Assembly: GCF_002944315.1 (NCBI RefSeq)
Contig: NZ_CP024312.1
Location: forward strand, 207,357 to 271,356
DNA length: 64,000 nt
Source: Rhizobium sp. NXC24
GTDB lineage: Bacteria > Pseudomonadota > Alphaproteobacteria > Rhizobiales > Rhizobiaceae
Direction of reading: 5' to 3'
Both the position numbers and the translations under genes were made by a program. Of this stretch, positions 53,536 to 61,651 are shown piece after piece. The notes under the pieces were generated by a model. It was not told the DNA's origin. It saw nothing but the letters and a program-made list of their open reading frames with translations, and did no database searches. How positions within the stretch are numbered: the stretch's first letter is position 1; each line of letters begins with the position of its first letter.

Positions 53536-54168
53536 ATGCTTGATCCGTTTGACCCAGATAGCTTCATCGTCCGCGCCGAGGTCCATATCCTCGACATCGA
53601 ACCCGAGATCAGCCGTGTACTCGAGCTGCCGATCACACTCAATCTCGCTCAACTTCATGAAGTTCTTCAGGCTGCCTTCGGCTGGACCGACAGTCATCTG
53701 CACCAGTTCAACATCGGTGGTCTGATCTTCGGCGCGCCGGAGTTCGATGAGGACGGAATGTTCGACAGCAAGATCTTCGAGGCCACGGAGGTCAGAATGA
53801 TCGACCTTCACTTCCCATACGATCGCGACGAGAACATCTTGACCATCCTTTACGAATACGATTTTGGGGACTGCTGGCGTCATCTGCTGCGGCTGGAACG
53901 TGTCGCACGCCAGGAAGGTGCAAAATATCCCCGCTGTATCGCTGGCAAACGCTCCGGACCTCCCGAAGATATTGGAGGTACTTCTGGCTATGCCGACTTC
54001 CTCGACGCTTGGCTCGATCCTGAGCATGAGGAACACAAAGACATGCGCAGATGGGTAGGCCGCAAGTTCCATCCATAAGCTTGTGATATCGATCAAATCA
54101 ACAAAGCAATCGCCTCGGCCATGCGAAAATCAAAAGGCGGCTATCGCTTCCGTCTCGAAAGTGCCTGA
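53536..54168 (+). pseudogene. pRiA4b ORF-3-family protein with a premature stop
   Basis: The family fold is clear: IVRAEVHILDIEPEISRVLE, ITLNLAQLHEVLQAAFGWTD, SHLHQFNIGGLIFGAPEFDE, ILYEYDFGDCWRHLLRLERV and GTSGYADFLDAWLDPEHEEH. A TAA at 54076-54078 stops translation at KFHP, yet the same frame continues with DIDQINKAIASAMRKSKGGY to RFRLES and TGA at 54168, the usual end of the family. So one nonsense change removes 30 residues. The start is ATG 53536; an upstream GTG at 53458 abuts the element end. The truncated form may still fold. Confidence 0.7.
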
Positions 54169-54199
54169 TCGAAAGACGCGAGAGAGCTTTGCAGCCAAA

Positions 54200-54660
54200 G
54201 ATACACTCGAAAGAAGGTCAGAGCGCCGCGATGAGATTGTGGCATTCGATACCTTACGCCGCGAGGAAAGCTTGTCACCGGAGCAGATTGGCGGCCGGTT
54301 CGGCATTCACAAATAACGGTTCGTCGCCGTCTGACGCTCGCAAACGTCTGCCCTCGCCTGCAGACGAGTTCAGGCAAGGCGATGTCACGATGCAGCAGCT
54401 TGAGCCCGTTGCTTTGACGGACGATCATGAGCAGCAGGAGGCGATTATTGCCAACGTACTCTCTTGGGACCGTTCGGCCGATGCCATCTGCGCGCAGCTT
54501 ACCAACAAGGCCGGGGCTACCATCCCTGTGTGCAATTCGTCGGTCTTGCTGCCTACAAGGCGGCCGGCGGGCATGTCACCCGCGATCTGTTCGCGGAGGA
54601 AGAAGGGCGCGGCACCTATCTTGACGACAAAGGCCTTATCGTCCGCCTCGACTGCGAAAA
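54200..54660 (+). pseudogene. ParB/RepB-like partition protein fragment, decayed
   Basis: Three pieces in different frames read as one ParB-type protein: RRDEIVAFDTLRREESLSPE and QIGGRFGIHK, then a TAA; DEFRQGDVTMQQLEPVALTD, DHEQQEAIIANVLSWDRSAD and ICAQLTNKA; then VQFVGLAAYKAAGGHVTRDL and FAEEEGRGTYLDDKGLIVRL. The helix-turn-helix region and middle are recognisable, and both termini are missing. This is the large rhizobial plasmid ParB type that often sits in transfer regions, distinct from RepB at 61648. Confidence 0.7.
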
Positions 54661-54886
54661 GCCGCACCACCGCGGCCCCTCCCCAGTTTCCTCACGCACC
54701 ATCCGCTCTCTCGGGAAGTCATCATGAACACGCTACGCGACCTAACCAGCGAAGACCTCTTTCCGCTGAAATCGCTTCGATAATCAGTCCGTGGCGATTC
54801 AAATTTGTGGAGCAATTGCCGTCGTGACTATCGTGTCATTAAGACATTCTATTGATTCGATAGGCGCAAGATGCCAGTGTAAGCCG

Positions 54887-55840
54887 ATGACAAAGCTGTC
54901 ATGGCCGAGCGCTGCACAAGTGCGCCGCGCCTTGGGAGGGTTCCCGGCGCGAGGCGGCTCCCTGTGCCGTTGCCCTGTGCCAGGCCACGGGCAAGGCAAA
55001 GGCGACCGCCATCCCTCCCTCTCCGTTCGCGACGGCGAATATCGCCTTCTGCTCCACTGCTTTGCCGGCTGCGATTCCATCGATATCGAGAACGCCATTG
55101 CGGATCTCGATCTGTCAAAGCCGGCTCCGGTGCCTCAACATCGCGTTCGTCCGACTGACCCCAAAACCACCACGGCTGATGCGCTCGCGCTCTGGTCTAG
55201 TGCGATTGCGCTCGCCGGCACACATGGTGAAGCCTACCTCTCCTCTCGCCGCCTGCCGACGACATTACCCACATTGCGATTTCTGCCAGAATATAGGTTG
55301 AAGAAGAGACGCTTTTCGGCACTCGTCGCGGCGCTGCAAGCGCCAGACCGGTCGGTTTGTTCGGTGCAGCTCACACTTCTGCACCGGACGCGGCCCGAAA
55401 AGGCCGCGTTGGACGAACCGCGCCGGATCATCGGCCCGGGCCGTGGCTTTGCCCTGCGGCTCGCCCAGGCCGCTGACACCCTTGGAATTGCCGAAGGCTA
55501 TGAGACCGGCCACGCCGCGATGCTGCGTTATGGCCTGCCCGTCTGGTGCTCACTTGGCGCGACGCGTTTGCCATTTCTTCAGCTACCCGAGATCGTGCAG
55601 CGGATCGTCGTATTCGCCGATCCAGACAAGCCCGGTCTCACTGCCGCCGAGCGTGTTCGTGAAGCCAACCCTCAGCGCGAGGTCGTCATCCACAGACCGC
55701 CCGACGATCGAGATTTCGCCAAGCTCTGGGAAGACAACCCAACACCCGAGATCTTACCCTTGGAACAATTCTTCAGCCCGTCCGAGCCATTGCCGACAGG
55801 GGCCTCGCCTCTTTCAATGATGAGGATCCGCAATGAGTGA
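54887..55840 (+). CDS. CHC2 zinc-finger plus Toprim-domain protein (plasmid primase/helicase-like)
   Basis: A 317-aa protein. A zinc-binding CHC2-like segment at about 26-62 (CRCPVPGHGQGKGDRHPSLS ... LLHCFAGC) is followed by a Toprim domain with the Glu in LGIAEGYETGHAAMLRYGLP and the DxD in IVVFADPDKPGLTAAERVRE. This is the layout of primase- or DUF7146-type proteins on conjugative plasmids, probably making primers or repairing DNA during transfer. There is no helicase domain. The ATG at 54887 has only a weak ribosome site. It overlaps the following small gene. Confidence 0.78.
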   Translation: MTKLSWPSAAQVRRALGGFPARGGSLCRCPVPGHGQGKGDRHPSLSVRDGEYRLLLHCFAGCDSIDIENAIADLDLSKPAPVPQHRVRPTDPKTTTADALALWSSAIALAGTHGEAYLSSRRLPTTLPTLRFLPEYRLKKRRFSALVAALQAPDRSVCSVQLTLLHRTRPEKAALDEPRRIIGPGRGFALRLAQAADTLGIAEGYETGHAAMLRYGLPVWCSLGATRLPFLQLPEIVQRIVVFADPDKPGLTAAERVREANPQREVVIHRPPDDRDFAKLWEDNPTPEILPLEQFFSPSEPLPTGASPLSMMRIRNE

Positions 55841-56081
55841 GTCCCTATTCCTCCTTGTAGGTCTCGTCATGATTGTCATCGTTTTCCGAAGGATCAAAGC
55901 AGACAGGCAACGCAAATCCCCGAGCCGAATGACGATGTTGCTGTTCTCGGTGATTGCCGTGTGCGCTGCGGCCTTGTGGACTATTGTCTATGGAGCGGAA
56001 ATGTGGGTGCTGATTCAAGCCGCCATCATCGTAGTGTTATTCACTCTGTTGGTGCTTTTTTCGGACGATAGATCGGCCTGA
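55833..56081 (+). CDS. Small polytopic membrane protein
   Basis: An 82-aa protein with three hydrophobic segments (FLLVGLVMIVIVF, MLLFSVIAVCAAALWTIVYG, VLIQAAIIVVLFTLLVLF). It overlaps the CHC2/Toprim gene by 8 bases, so the two are coupled. No family is recognised. Confidence 0.55.
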   Translation: MSESLFLLVGLVMIVIVFRRIKADRQRKSPSRMTMLLFSVIAVCAAALWTIVYGAEMWVLIQAAIIVVLFTLLVLFSDDRSA

Positions 56082-56649
56082 CAGGGCTACACCACCCGCT
56101 GCAGAGTGCCGAACCGGCTGCCCTGGGGATAGTCGGCGTGTCATTTCACCCCCAGCAAGAACCGTCATCCCGCTCCGTGCCTTGGACACAAAGAGATGAC
56201 GGCGGTGTTTCGCACAATCTCGACGAACGGATAGTGCCTCATCAAGGACGATCGCCCGCCCCGTGCCACCAGCACCTTTCTTTTCCCACACGTAGGCGAG
56301 GGCGTTCGAAACCTCGTGCCTGGTCCGTGCCTATTCCGCTCTCTCCAACTCAATGTTCTCGAAGCTGCTTGCGCCATACCCTCCTATCTCGTGAATCCCG
56401 GCAGAGACCTTCCCGCTCGCATCTGATGCTTTCAACTACAGCCGGCCGCCGCCCAATCAACCACTGGCGCCGAGAATTTTCCCCGGTCCTGTGGCCCTCC
56501 TCGCGGCCGCGCTACCGCGCTGCAAAATTCCCGTCTCCGGACGTGGTTCCCCTCCACCTTCGGTTCCTGTGATCGTTCAGCTCGCTCCGGCTGATGACGT
56601 TTCGCATCGCGAGCGGGAATGGTCCCGCCGCCAGTTCAGGAGACAGACT
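56082..56649. other. Non-coding stretch before the second SSB-like gene
   Basis: About 570 bases without a supported gene. One + frame (56390-56560) is proline-rich and in frame with the SSB-like gene but has no start signal. No operator copies or stable terminators are seen. It may be decayed coding DNA. Confidence 0.3.
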
Positions 56650-56976
56650 ATGTTTGATAAAGCTAGCTTCGAAATCATCGGCCGCGTCGGTAAGATCAAG
56701 ATCTTCGACAAGGTGGTGCGCGTATCGATCGCCTCCAACGCCTCATACAAGGAAAACGGTGAGTGGGTGGATCGCACGAATTGGAACGAAGTCGCCATCT
56801 TCGACGGCAGCACCCGTACCTTCGTCGAGAAGAACGTCACCGCCGGCGACTACGTCCGCATCGTCGGCACTCTTCGCCAGAACAGCTTCGAGCGCAACGG
56901 CGAAACAGTTTACACAGTCGAGCTTGCAGCGGAGAGCTTCAGCCGTCAGCCCAAGAAAACCACGGCCGAGGAGTAG
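56650..56976 (+). CDS. Second SSB-like OB-fold protein
   Basis: A 108-aa OB-fold protein: FEIIGRVGKIKIFDKVVRVS, GEWVDRTNWNEVAIFDGSTR, RTFVEKNVTAGDYVRIVGTL and ETVYTVELAAESFSRQPK. The W in TNWNEV and the strand order match SSB. It has no long C-terminal acidic tail. AGGAGACAG precedes the ATG. A hairpin terminator follows at 56986. It differs enough from the 46373 gene to be a separate acquisition or an old duplicate. Confidence 0.83.
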   Translation: MFDKASFEIIGRVGKIKIFDKVVRVSIASNASYKENGEWVDRTNWNEVAIFDGSTRTFVEKNVTAGDYVRIVGTLRQNSFERNGETVYTVELAAESFSRQPKKTTAEE

Positions 56977-56985
56977 AAAGATCTC

Positions 56986-57005
56986 GGGCCGCCTTCGGGC
57001 GGCCC
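56986..57005 (+). terminator. GC-rich hairpin after the SSB-like gene
   Basis: GGGCCGCC and GGCGGCCC pair around TTCG, a very stable tetraloop, ten bases after the stop. It lies between convergent genes and could serve both, although only pyrimidine-rich CTCCCCTTCC follows. Confidence 0.6.
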
Positions 57006-57017
57006 CTCCCCTTCCGC

Positions 57018-57377
57018 TCAATCCTTGGACGGAAGCGCCTGTTGGACGGCGCTCATTTCGGGCGAGGCCTTGACCATATCTGCCGGTACGCCCAGCAGCT
57101 CATAAATGTTGATGTCGAGCGCCTTTGCAATTGCATCAACTGAACTCAGGCGCAAATTCGCAGATCCTTCCAGGATCTCATAGAAGGTTTGTCGCGGGAA
57201 ACCCGACGTCTTCACAAAGTCGGTCCGGGTTAGGCCGGATCTGCGCTCGTGCTCCAGGAGCACAGCGCGAATGCGCCCCAAAAGCGATGGCGCTTCGTGC
57301 GCCCAGTCTTCCTTGAAGCCCATCCGATTGGCGGATGGCCGGCGCTTTATGGTGCCTATTGGCAGCAGATTAGTCAT
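57018..57377 (-). CDS. XRE-family helix-turn-helix regulator
   Basis: A 119-aa regulator with a basic N-terminal extension. The Cro/CI domain lies at about 30-95 (RIRAVLLEHERRSGLTRTDF, KTSGFPRQTFYEILEGSANL, LSSVDAIAKALDINIYELLG). The ATG at 57377 has GAGG eight bases upstream. It is divergent from the orphan repC-like gene, whose leader carries a predicted antisense RNA, so it could control replication or the SSB-like gene. The ligand is unknown. Confidence 0.78.
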   Translation of the reverse strand: MTNLLPIGTIKRRPSANRMGFKEDWAHEAPSLLGRIRAVLLEHERRSGLTRTDFVKTSGFPRQTFYEILEGSANLRLSSVDAIAKALDINIYELLGVPADMVKASPEMSAVQQALPSKD

Positions 57378-57527
57378 TGTGGCCATCCTCGCTTGGTTGC
57401 GCTATTTGTTCAATAGAATGATTCAGCATCTAGCTCATACGGCATCGCGTACAAAATTAACGACAGACTCGTAGTGCATGGCTATAGTGTGCTGTCGAAT
57501 CGAACGAGGAGCAATGATCGCGACATG

Positions 57528-57608
57528 AAAAAACCCGCCAGTGGCGGGCTCTCTCGAAGCGACAGGGTGAAGGCGATTGGCGTCGCCCAACACCGGAAAT
57601 CTGAAGTC
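57528..57608 (-). ncRNA. Predicted antisense (counter-transcribed) RNA in the orphan repC leader
   Basis: On the minus strand TTGACG (57643-57638) and TAGAAA (57620-57615) are 17 bases apart, a good sigma-70 type promoter. About 80 bases downstream is a textbook terminator: CCCGCC-ACT-GGCGGG followed by six thymines (57549-57528). The RNA would also contain a stem ACCGGA/TCCGGT with a 9-base loop. It lies fully antisense to the leader of the RepC-like gene at 57712, the same arrangement as the IncA RNA of repABC. No sequence match to that RNA is claimed. The remaining bases between 57387 and 57711 hold no gene. Confidence 0.6.
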
Positions 57609-57711
57609 CGGTAATTTCTACCCTCCCGCTACATTGCCGTCAAGAGAGGCGCGCGTTCGCGCGACGGGATTTTATTGTCCGCGATCCGCCAGCAAGCGGA
57701 GATGGAAATTG

Positions 57712-59040
57712 TTGGATCAAGACACCCATCCGCGCCCATACGGGCGGCGGACACCGGTCGCTTATACCTATATGTGGCGCGAGGAAGCCCATCAAGCTCT
57801 CACAGGTCGGGTTGAACGCAAAACACTGTTGACCGCCGCCGGACATGCCGGACGCGCTTTGCGCCTACCCTGCTCTGCCCGAACTCTCCTCACAACCCTT
57901 GCCGCCTGCTATGGAGAGCAACAGCTTGCCCAAGGGCTGTTGGTCTGGCCGAGCAACAGCTACTTAATGGATAAGACGGGATTGCCGGAGAGGACGCTTC
58001 GCAGCGCCATAGCGCTTCTGCGTCAGCAGGGCCTCATCATCGCCATCGACAGCCCCAATGGAAAGCGTTTTGCCCGCCGCCAGGGCAATAGCGTCACCAT
58101 TGCCTACGGCTTCGATCTGGGGCCGCTGTTCGCGAAGCGAGAGCGCTTCGCGGCGGCGGTCGCCGAGGACGACGCCGAACGCGCTCTTGTCCGATCGCTG
58201 CGCCACGATCTCAGCGCTATTCACAAAGATCTCCAGGATCTCGTGGCCGCGCTTAAGGAGCTTGGCCGCTTCGACCTCGCCAGCCGCTTTGACGACGCGA
58301 TAGCGGCCAGTCGTCCGCCTCGCAGTATCCGCGTGACTTCGGACGTCCTGGCCGAGGTGCTTGGGGCGGCTCAAATGTCGAAAACAATTGCCGAACGCAC
58401 CTACTACGAGGTGTGCAAACCAAAGAATTCTGCCGCCACTGACGGCAATTTCTGCCGTCATAAAGAATCAAACACCGATTACTCTATCGAGAATTGTCAT
58501 AAACGGAGCGGCGAAAAATCGCCGCAACATTTAGACGATGGAGCCGCCTCCGGCGGCACTTTTGGGAGTTTCGAAGAAAAGTGGGGGCGAGCTGTTCGGT
58601 TAAACGAACAATCTGCAGCGCTCGCTGAGGTCGAGACAGAGGAAGGATGGCGCGAAGCGGCGTCTCCTCGGCGAGGCGCCCCGCCGACAGCGCTGTTGGA
58701 CGTTGCGCTCTGGAAATCCGCCTGCCCCGCGCTTGAGGATTATGCGCAGATTCGCTCGATCGAGGATGTTGCCGGAGCCGGCGCGATCATGGCCCACCTA
58801 CTTCAGGTCGCACCGCACGGACTTGAACGGGGGAAAAAGCAGCTTGGCCCGGGGCTGTTCCCGTTCGTCGCCGCCTATGTCTACCAGCTCTATGCCGATG
58901 ACCAGGCCCGGCCGCGCCCCGAGATCCGCAAGCCTGGCGGATTCTTCTGCTATGTTGCCAAAGAGGTTGCCGAAGGTATGCTTGATCTTTCACTGGGGTT
59001 GATGGCGATGCAGCGTAAGCGACGCCAGCGGTCGCGATAA
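57712..59040 (+). CDS. RepC-like replication initiator, orphan (no repAB)
   Basis: A 442-aa homologue of the RepC at 62786. The shared pattern is PYGRRTPV at the start, LLVWPSNSYLMDKTGLPERT and LRSAIALLRQQGLIIAIDSP with NGKRFARRQGNSVTIAYGFD in the DNA-binding N-terminal domain, and a second domain ending GPGLFPFVAAYVYQLYADDQ ... GGFFCYVAKEVAEGMLDLSL. The TTG at 57712 (GGAG upstream) is chosen because the RepC start motif follows it. The linker near 58410-58520 is AT-rich, as in RepC genes that carry the origin. It has no repA or repB before it, and its leader carries a predicted antisense RNA. It may be a second initiator or a relic of a fused plasmid. Confidence 0.82.
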   Translation: MDQDTHPRPYGRRTPVAYTYMWREEAHQALTGRVERKTLLTAAGHAGRALRLPCSARTLLTTLAACYGEQQLAQGLLVWPSNSYLMDKTGLPERTLRSAIALLRQQGLIIAIDSPNGKRFARRQGNSVTIAYGFDLGPLFAKRERFAAAVAEDDAERALVRSLRHDLSAIHKDLQDLVAALKELGRFDLASRFDDAIAASRPPRSIRVTSDVLAEVLGAAQMSKTIAERTYYEVCKPKNSAATDGNFCRHKESNTDYSIENCHKRSGEKSPQHLDDGAASGGTFGSFEEKWGRAVRLNEQSAALAEVETEEGWREAASPRRGAPPTALLDVALWKSACPALEDYAQIRSIEDVAGAGAIMAHLLQVAPHGLERGKKQLGPGLFPFVAAYVYQLYADDQARPRPEIRKPGGFFCYVAKEVAEGMLDLSLGLMAMQRKRRQRSR

Positions 59041-59469
59041 CTACAGTGCAATAATGCCGGTACCTTGGAGCCCGTTCAGAGTGTTTACCAGCGCTCTATC
59101 TTGTGGCCCCTCTTCCGCATCGCGGCGAATGATTTCAACTGTCCGGAAGAGAACTTCGATCGTGAGGTCATTGAAAGTGACAATCCAGAGCCGCGCTTTG
59201 AGGATATGCCATCTGGCCGTTTCCGCGCCGCCGATCACCTCATTAAAGGCCCACGGATTGACTGGATACCTACAGTCTCGTAGGCCATCAATGTTGACGG
59301 GAGTTATTCGGAAATCGATAACCCCTCGGAATTTGAGAACGACATTGCCGCCTTCTGAGCGAACCGACGGCTCATAGCAAACCGAGGCATCTCGCCCGTC
59401 ATAAAACACCGCGGGGTTTTGGACCGTTCCTATCTCGGGAAAGTCCTCTTTGGGATTTATTACATGCAT
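59041..59469 (-). CDS. Hypothetical protein
   Basis: A 142-aa protein of mixed beta/alpha pattern (VQNPAVFYDGRDASVCYEPS, NVVLKFRGVIDFRITPVNID, ARLWIVTFNDLTIEVLFRTV). The ATG at 59469 has AGAAG upstream; a longer frame reaches 59685 but lies over the cold-shock gene. It is convergent with the orphan repC. No family is recognised. Confidence 0.48.
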   Translation of the reverse strand: MHVINPKEDFPEIGTVQNPAVFYDGRDASVCYEPSVRSEGGNVVLKFRGVIDFRITPVNIDGLRDCRYPVNPWAFNEVIGGAETARWHILKARLWIVTFNDLTIEVLFRTVEIIRRDAEEGPQDRALVNTLNGLQGTGIIAL

Positions 59470-59562
59470 GATTCTTCTCAACTCGGATTTCAGGAAAGTC
59501 GAGCTACGGTTTGACACGATCGAAACTTTGTCAACAATGCGTAAGACCATAAGGGGAGCAAG

Positions 59563-59865
59563 ATGGCCGAAGGTAAGGTGAAGTGGTTCGATGCCGCCAA
59601 GGGCTACGGCTTTATAAAGCCGGACGATGGCAGCCCGGATGTTTTTGTGCATCTCAGTGAGGTCATGAAAGCAAACCTGCCTCATCTGCGAGCAGATATG
59701 CCCATCGCCTATTCTCTTGAGCTTCAGGGCACCAGGCGGTCGGCAAAGGAGCTGTCGGCAGTTGTTGCCGCGGTGGGTACGAAATCCGCAGCTCGAATGC
59801 TGGATGAGCGGGAGAGCGACTTTGCGGCCGAATTTGAAAAGGAATGGGGACTACGTCAGGCTTAA
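59563..59865 (+). CDS. Cold-shock domain protein with C-terminal extension
   Basis: A 100-aa CspA-type nucleic-acid-binding protein. RNP1 is [13 protein letters not shown] and RNP2 is [10 protein letters not shown], with KVKWFDA at the start. The last 30 residues ([20 protein letters not shown]) form an acidic helical extension that typical 67-70-aa Csp proteins lack. AGGGGAGCAAG lies upstream. It binds RNA or single-stranded DNA. Its position beside the replication genes is interesting but no link is shown. Confidence 0.88.
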   Translation: MAEGKVKWFDAAKGYGFIKPDDGSPDVFVHLSEVMKANLPHLRADMPIAYSLELQGTRRSAKELSAVVAAVGTKSAARMLDERESDFAAEFEKEWGLRQA

Positions 59866-59867
59866 AG

Positions 59868-60145
59868 TGAGCCCCGCAATCGTAATCGAAGGCCGTAGCC
59901 TCCGGATTGCGTTCCGAGAAGAATTGCTGGCGCTCGCTGAAGTCATGGGCAGTTTGACGCCCAAGCTCGGGAAAGCGCAACGAGATGGAAAGCTCAATCC
60001 GCCGCCACTTTCGCAATTGAAGTGCTGGCAGTGCTTTTCATGGAGAACATGCCGTCCGAGCTTCAGCCATACCTTCCGCGGTTAGCAAGGACGGATACTG
60101 GCTTGCCGCTACTTACGCGAATAAAAGTTGGCCGCGGCCAACTCT
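59868..60145 (+). pseudogene. Frameshifted small gene ending across a parS site
   Basis: IVIEGRSLRIAFREELLALA and EVMGSLTPKLGKAQRDGKLN are followed, after a shift near 60000, by AATFAIEVLAVLFMENMPSE and LQPYLPRLART, before a stop at 60143-60145. Together they read as a roughly 90-aa helical protein. The parS palindrome lies over its end. No start signal or family is recognised. Confidence 0.4.
60127..60142. promoter_or_regulatory. parS partition site 1
   Basis: GTTGGCCGCGGCCAAC is a perfect 16-bp palindrome that fits the repABC parS pattern GTTNNNNGCNNNNAAC. It occurs three times in the window, all in the repABC region. Confidence 0.9.
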
Positions 60146-60315
60146 GCTGAGCCACTGATGTAGCTGTGCTAAGGGTCTGGGCTTTCTTTCCAGAATTCGC
60201 TCGCTAGGGGCTCAGTCTGGCCTCCGCGTTGTGCTTGAGTCGCCAAGTGCAAACCACGTGCGTTCGGTTCTAGAGAGATTGCACGATAGCTTGGAGAGGC
60301 TGACTTTCTTAAAAA

Positions 60316-60331
60316 GTTGGCCGCGGCCAAC
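60316..60331. promoter_or_regulatory. parS partition site 2
   Basis: The same 16-bp palindrome, here extended by three complementary bases on each side (AAA and TTT), giving a 22-bp perfect dyad. It lies 120 bases upstream of repA and is the likely main RepB loading site. Confidence 0.92.
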
Positions 60332-60379
60332 TTTGCAAAAGTCCACAATTTGGCGTGGTAAACGAATCGTGTCATAAGT

Positions 60380-60418
60380 GATACGGTTTTTTAATGAGAA
60401 ACGATTAGTTTCCGTATC
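60380..60418. promoter_or_regulatory. Dyad upstream of repA, candidate RepA operator
   Basis: Outer arms GATACGG and CCGTATC enclose inner arms GAAAC and GTTTC about a GATTA centre. It lies 34 bases ahead of the repA start, where RepA/RepB autorepression of repABC operons usually acts. The stretch from 60146 to 60451 otherwise holds only parS site 2. Confidence 0.5.
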
Positions 60419-60451
60419 GAGACTAAATTCGTTTTGCGAGGAATTTCCATC

Positions 60452-61651
60452 TTGGACACAGCCAGCGTATCATCAACTGATATTCGTATCGAGCGGCAAG
60501 CAAAACAGCTCTCGCGGCAGCTCAAGGTTCTATCTGAACACCTTTTCCCGCCGCATTCACAGAAATCGTTGCGAACGTTTACGTCAGGCGAGGCCGCGCA
60601 GCTCATTGGCGTGTCAGACGGCTATCTGCGGCAACTTTCATTGGACGGAAAAGGTCCGGCTCCAGACGTGAGTAGCTCGGGACGCCGCTCTTACACTCTT
60701 AGTCAAATTAACGAGCTCCGCCACCATCTTGCAACATCGAAGCCGAAAGATGCTCTTTCCTTCCTGCCTCACCGGCAACGCGGAGAGAAGTTACAGACCA
60801 TAGCTGTCACCAATTTTAAGGGCGGCTCGGCGAAGACGACGACATCATTATATCTTGCTCAATATCTGGCTTTGTCCGGATATCGCGTTCTTGCGATCGA
60901 CCTAGACCCGCAAGCATCGCTCTCTGCAATGCTTGGAGTACAGCCCGAATTCGACCTGGGCGATGGTGACACTCTGTACGGCGCAATTCGCTACGACGAT
61001 GAGCGCAAATCGCTGCGTGAGATCATACGTCCTACTTACTTCGACGGCCTGCATCTTGTGCCAGGTAACCTCGAACTGATGGAATTTGAGCACGAGACGC
61101 CTCGTGCGTTGGCCGAGAGACGGGCAGGGAAGGGCGAGGCATTTTTCCAACGGGTTGGGACTGCCATCGCCGAGGTCGAGTCAGACTACGACATCGTTGT
61201 CATCGATTGCCCGCCTCAGCTCGGCTACCTGACGCTCGGCGCAGTTTGCGCGTCAACGGCTATGCTGATCACCGTTCACCCTCAGATGGTCGACGTGGCT
61301 TCGATGTCGCAGTTCCTTCTCATGACGTCAGATCTTTTGGCTGTAGTAAGGAAGGCTGGCGGTGATCTTTCCCACGACTTCATCAAGTACGTCGTCACCC
61401 GCCATGAACCTTTCGATGGCCCTCAGTCCCAAATCGTCGCACTTTTGAGAAGCCTCTTTTCTGATGATGTCCTTACCGCCACGATTTTGAAGTCCACCGC
61501 AATCTCCGATGCTGGGCTCTCGAAACAGACGCTTTATGAAATCGAACGCGGCCAAGTTCGAAAGACGACCTATGACAGAGCGTTAGAATCGGTGAATGCC
61601 GCGAATTCTGAAGTTCTCGCAAACATCCGAAAGGTATGGGCGCGCAAATGA
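60452..61651 (+). CDS. repA: RepA, plasmid partition ATPase (ParA type)
   Basis: A 399-aa ParA ATPase. An N-terminal helix-turn-helix part (RTFTSGEAAQLIGVSDGYLR) precedes the deviant Walker A KGGSAKTTT (Lys123 region), then IDLDPQASLSAMLG (Walker A-prime) and DIVVIDCPPQLGYLTLGAVC (Walker B). It moves and positions plasmid copies with RepB and represses the operon. The TTG at 60452 is chosen because GAGGAA lies eight bases upstream. Length is typical of the family. The stop overlaps the repB start as ATGA. Confidence 0.95.
   Translation: MDTASVSSTDIRIERQAKQLSRQLKVLSEHLFPPHSQKSLRTFTSGEAAQLIGVSDGYLRQLSLDGKGPAPDVSSSGRRSYTLSQINELRHHLATSKPKDALSFLPHRQRGEKLQTIAVTNFKGGSAKTTTSLYLAQYLALSGYRVLAIDLDPQASLSAMLGVQPEFDLGDGDTLYGAIRYDDERKSLREIIRPTYFDGLHLVPGNLELMEFEHETPRALAERRAGKGEAFFQRVGTAIAEVESDYDIVVIDCPPQLGYLTLGAVCASTAMLITVHPQMVDVASMSQFLLMTSDLLAVVRKAGGDLSHDFIKYVVTRHEPFDGPQSQIVALLRSLFSDDVLTATILKSTAISDAGLSKQTLYEIERGQVRKTTYDRALESVNAANSEVLANIRKVWARK

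Noticed and set aside
39000..57400. A complete conjugation system in the backbone region
   Set aside because: No relaxase, coupling protein, trb or virB genes, and no oriT that I can recognise, lie in the window; only accessory-like genes and remnants are present.
60434..60451. Upstream TTG (60434) as the repA start
   Set aside because: The TTG at 60452 has GAGGAA at proper spacing and gives the usual RepA length; the upstream TTG overlaps that site.
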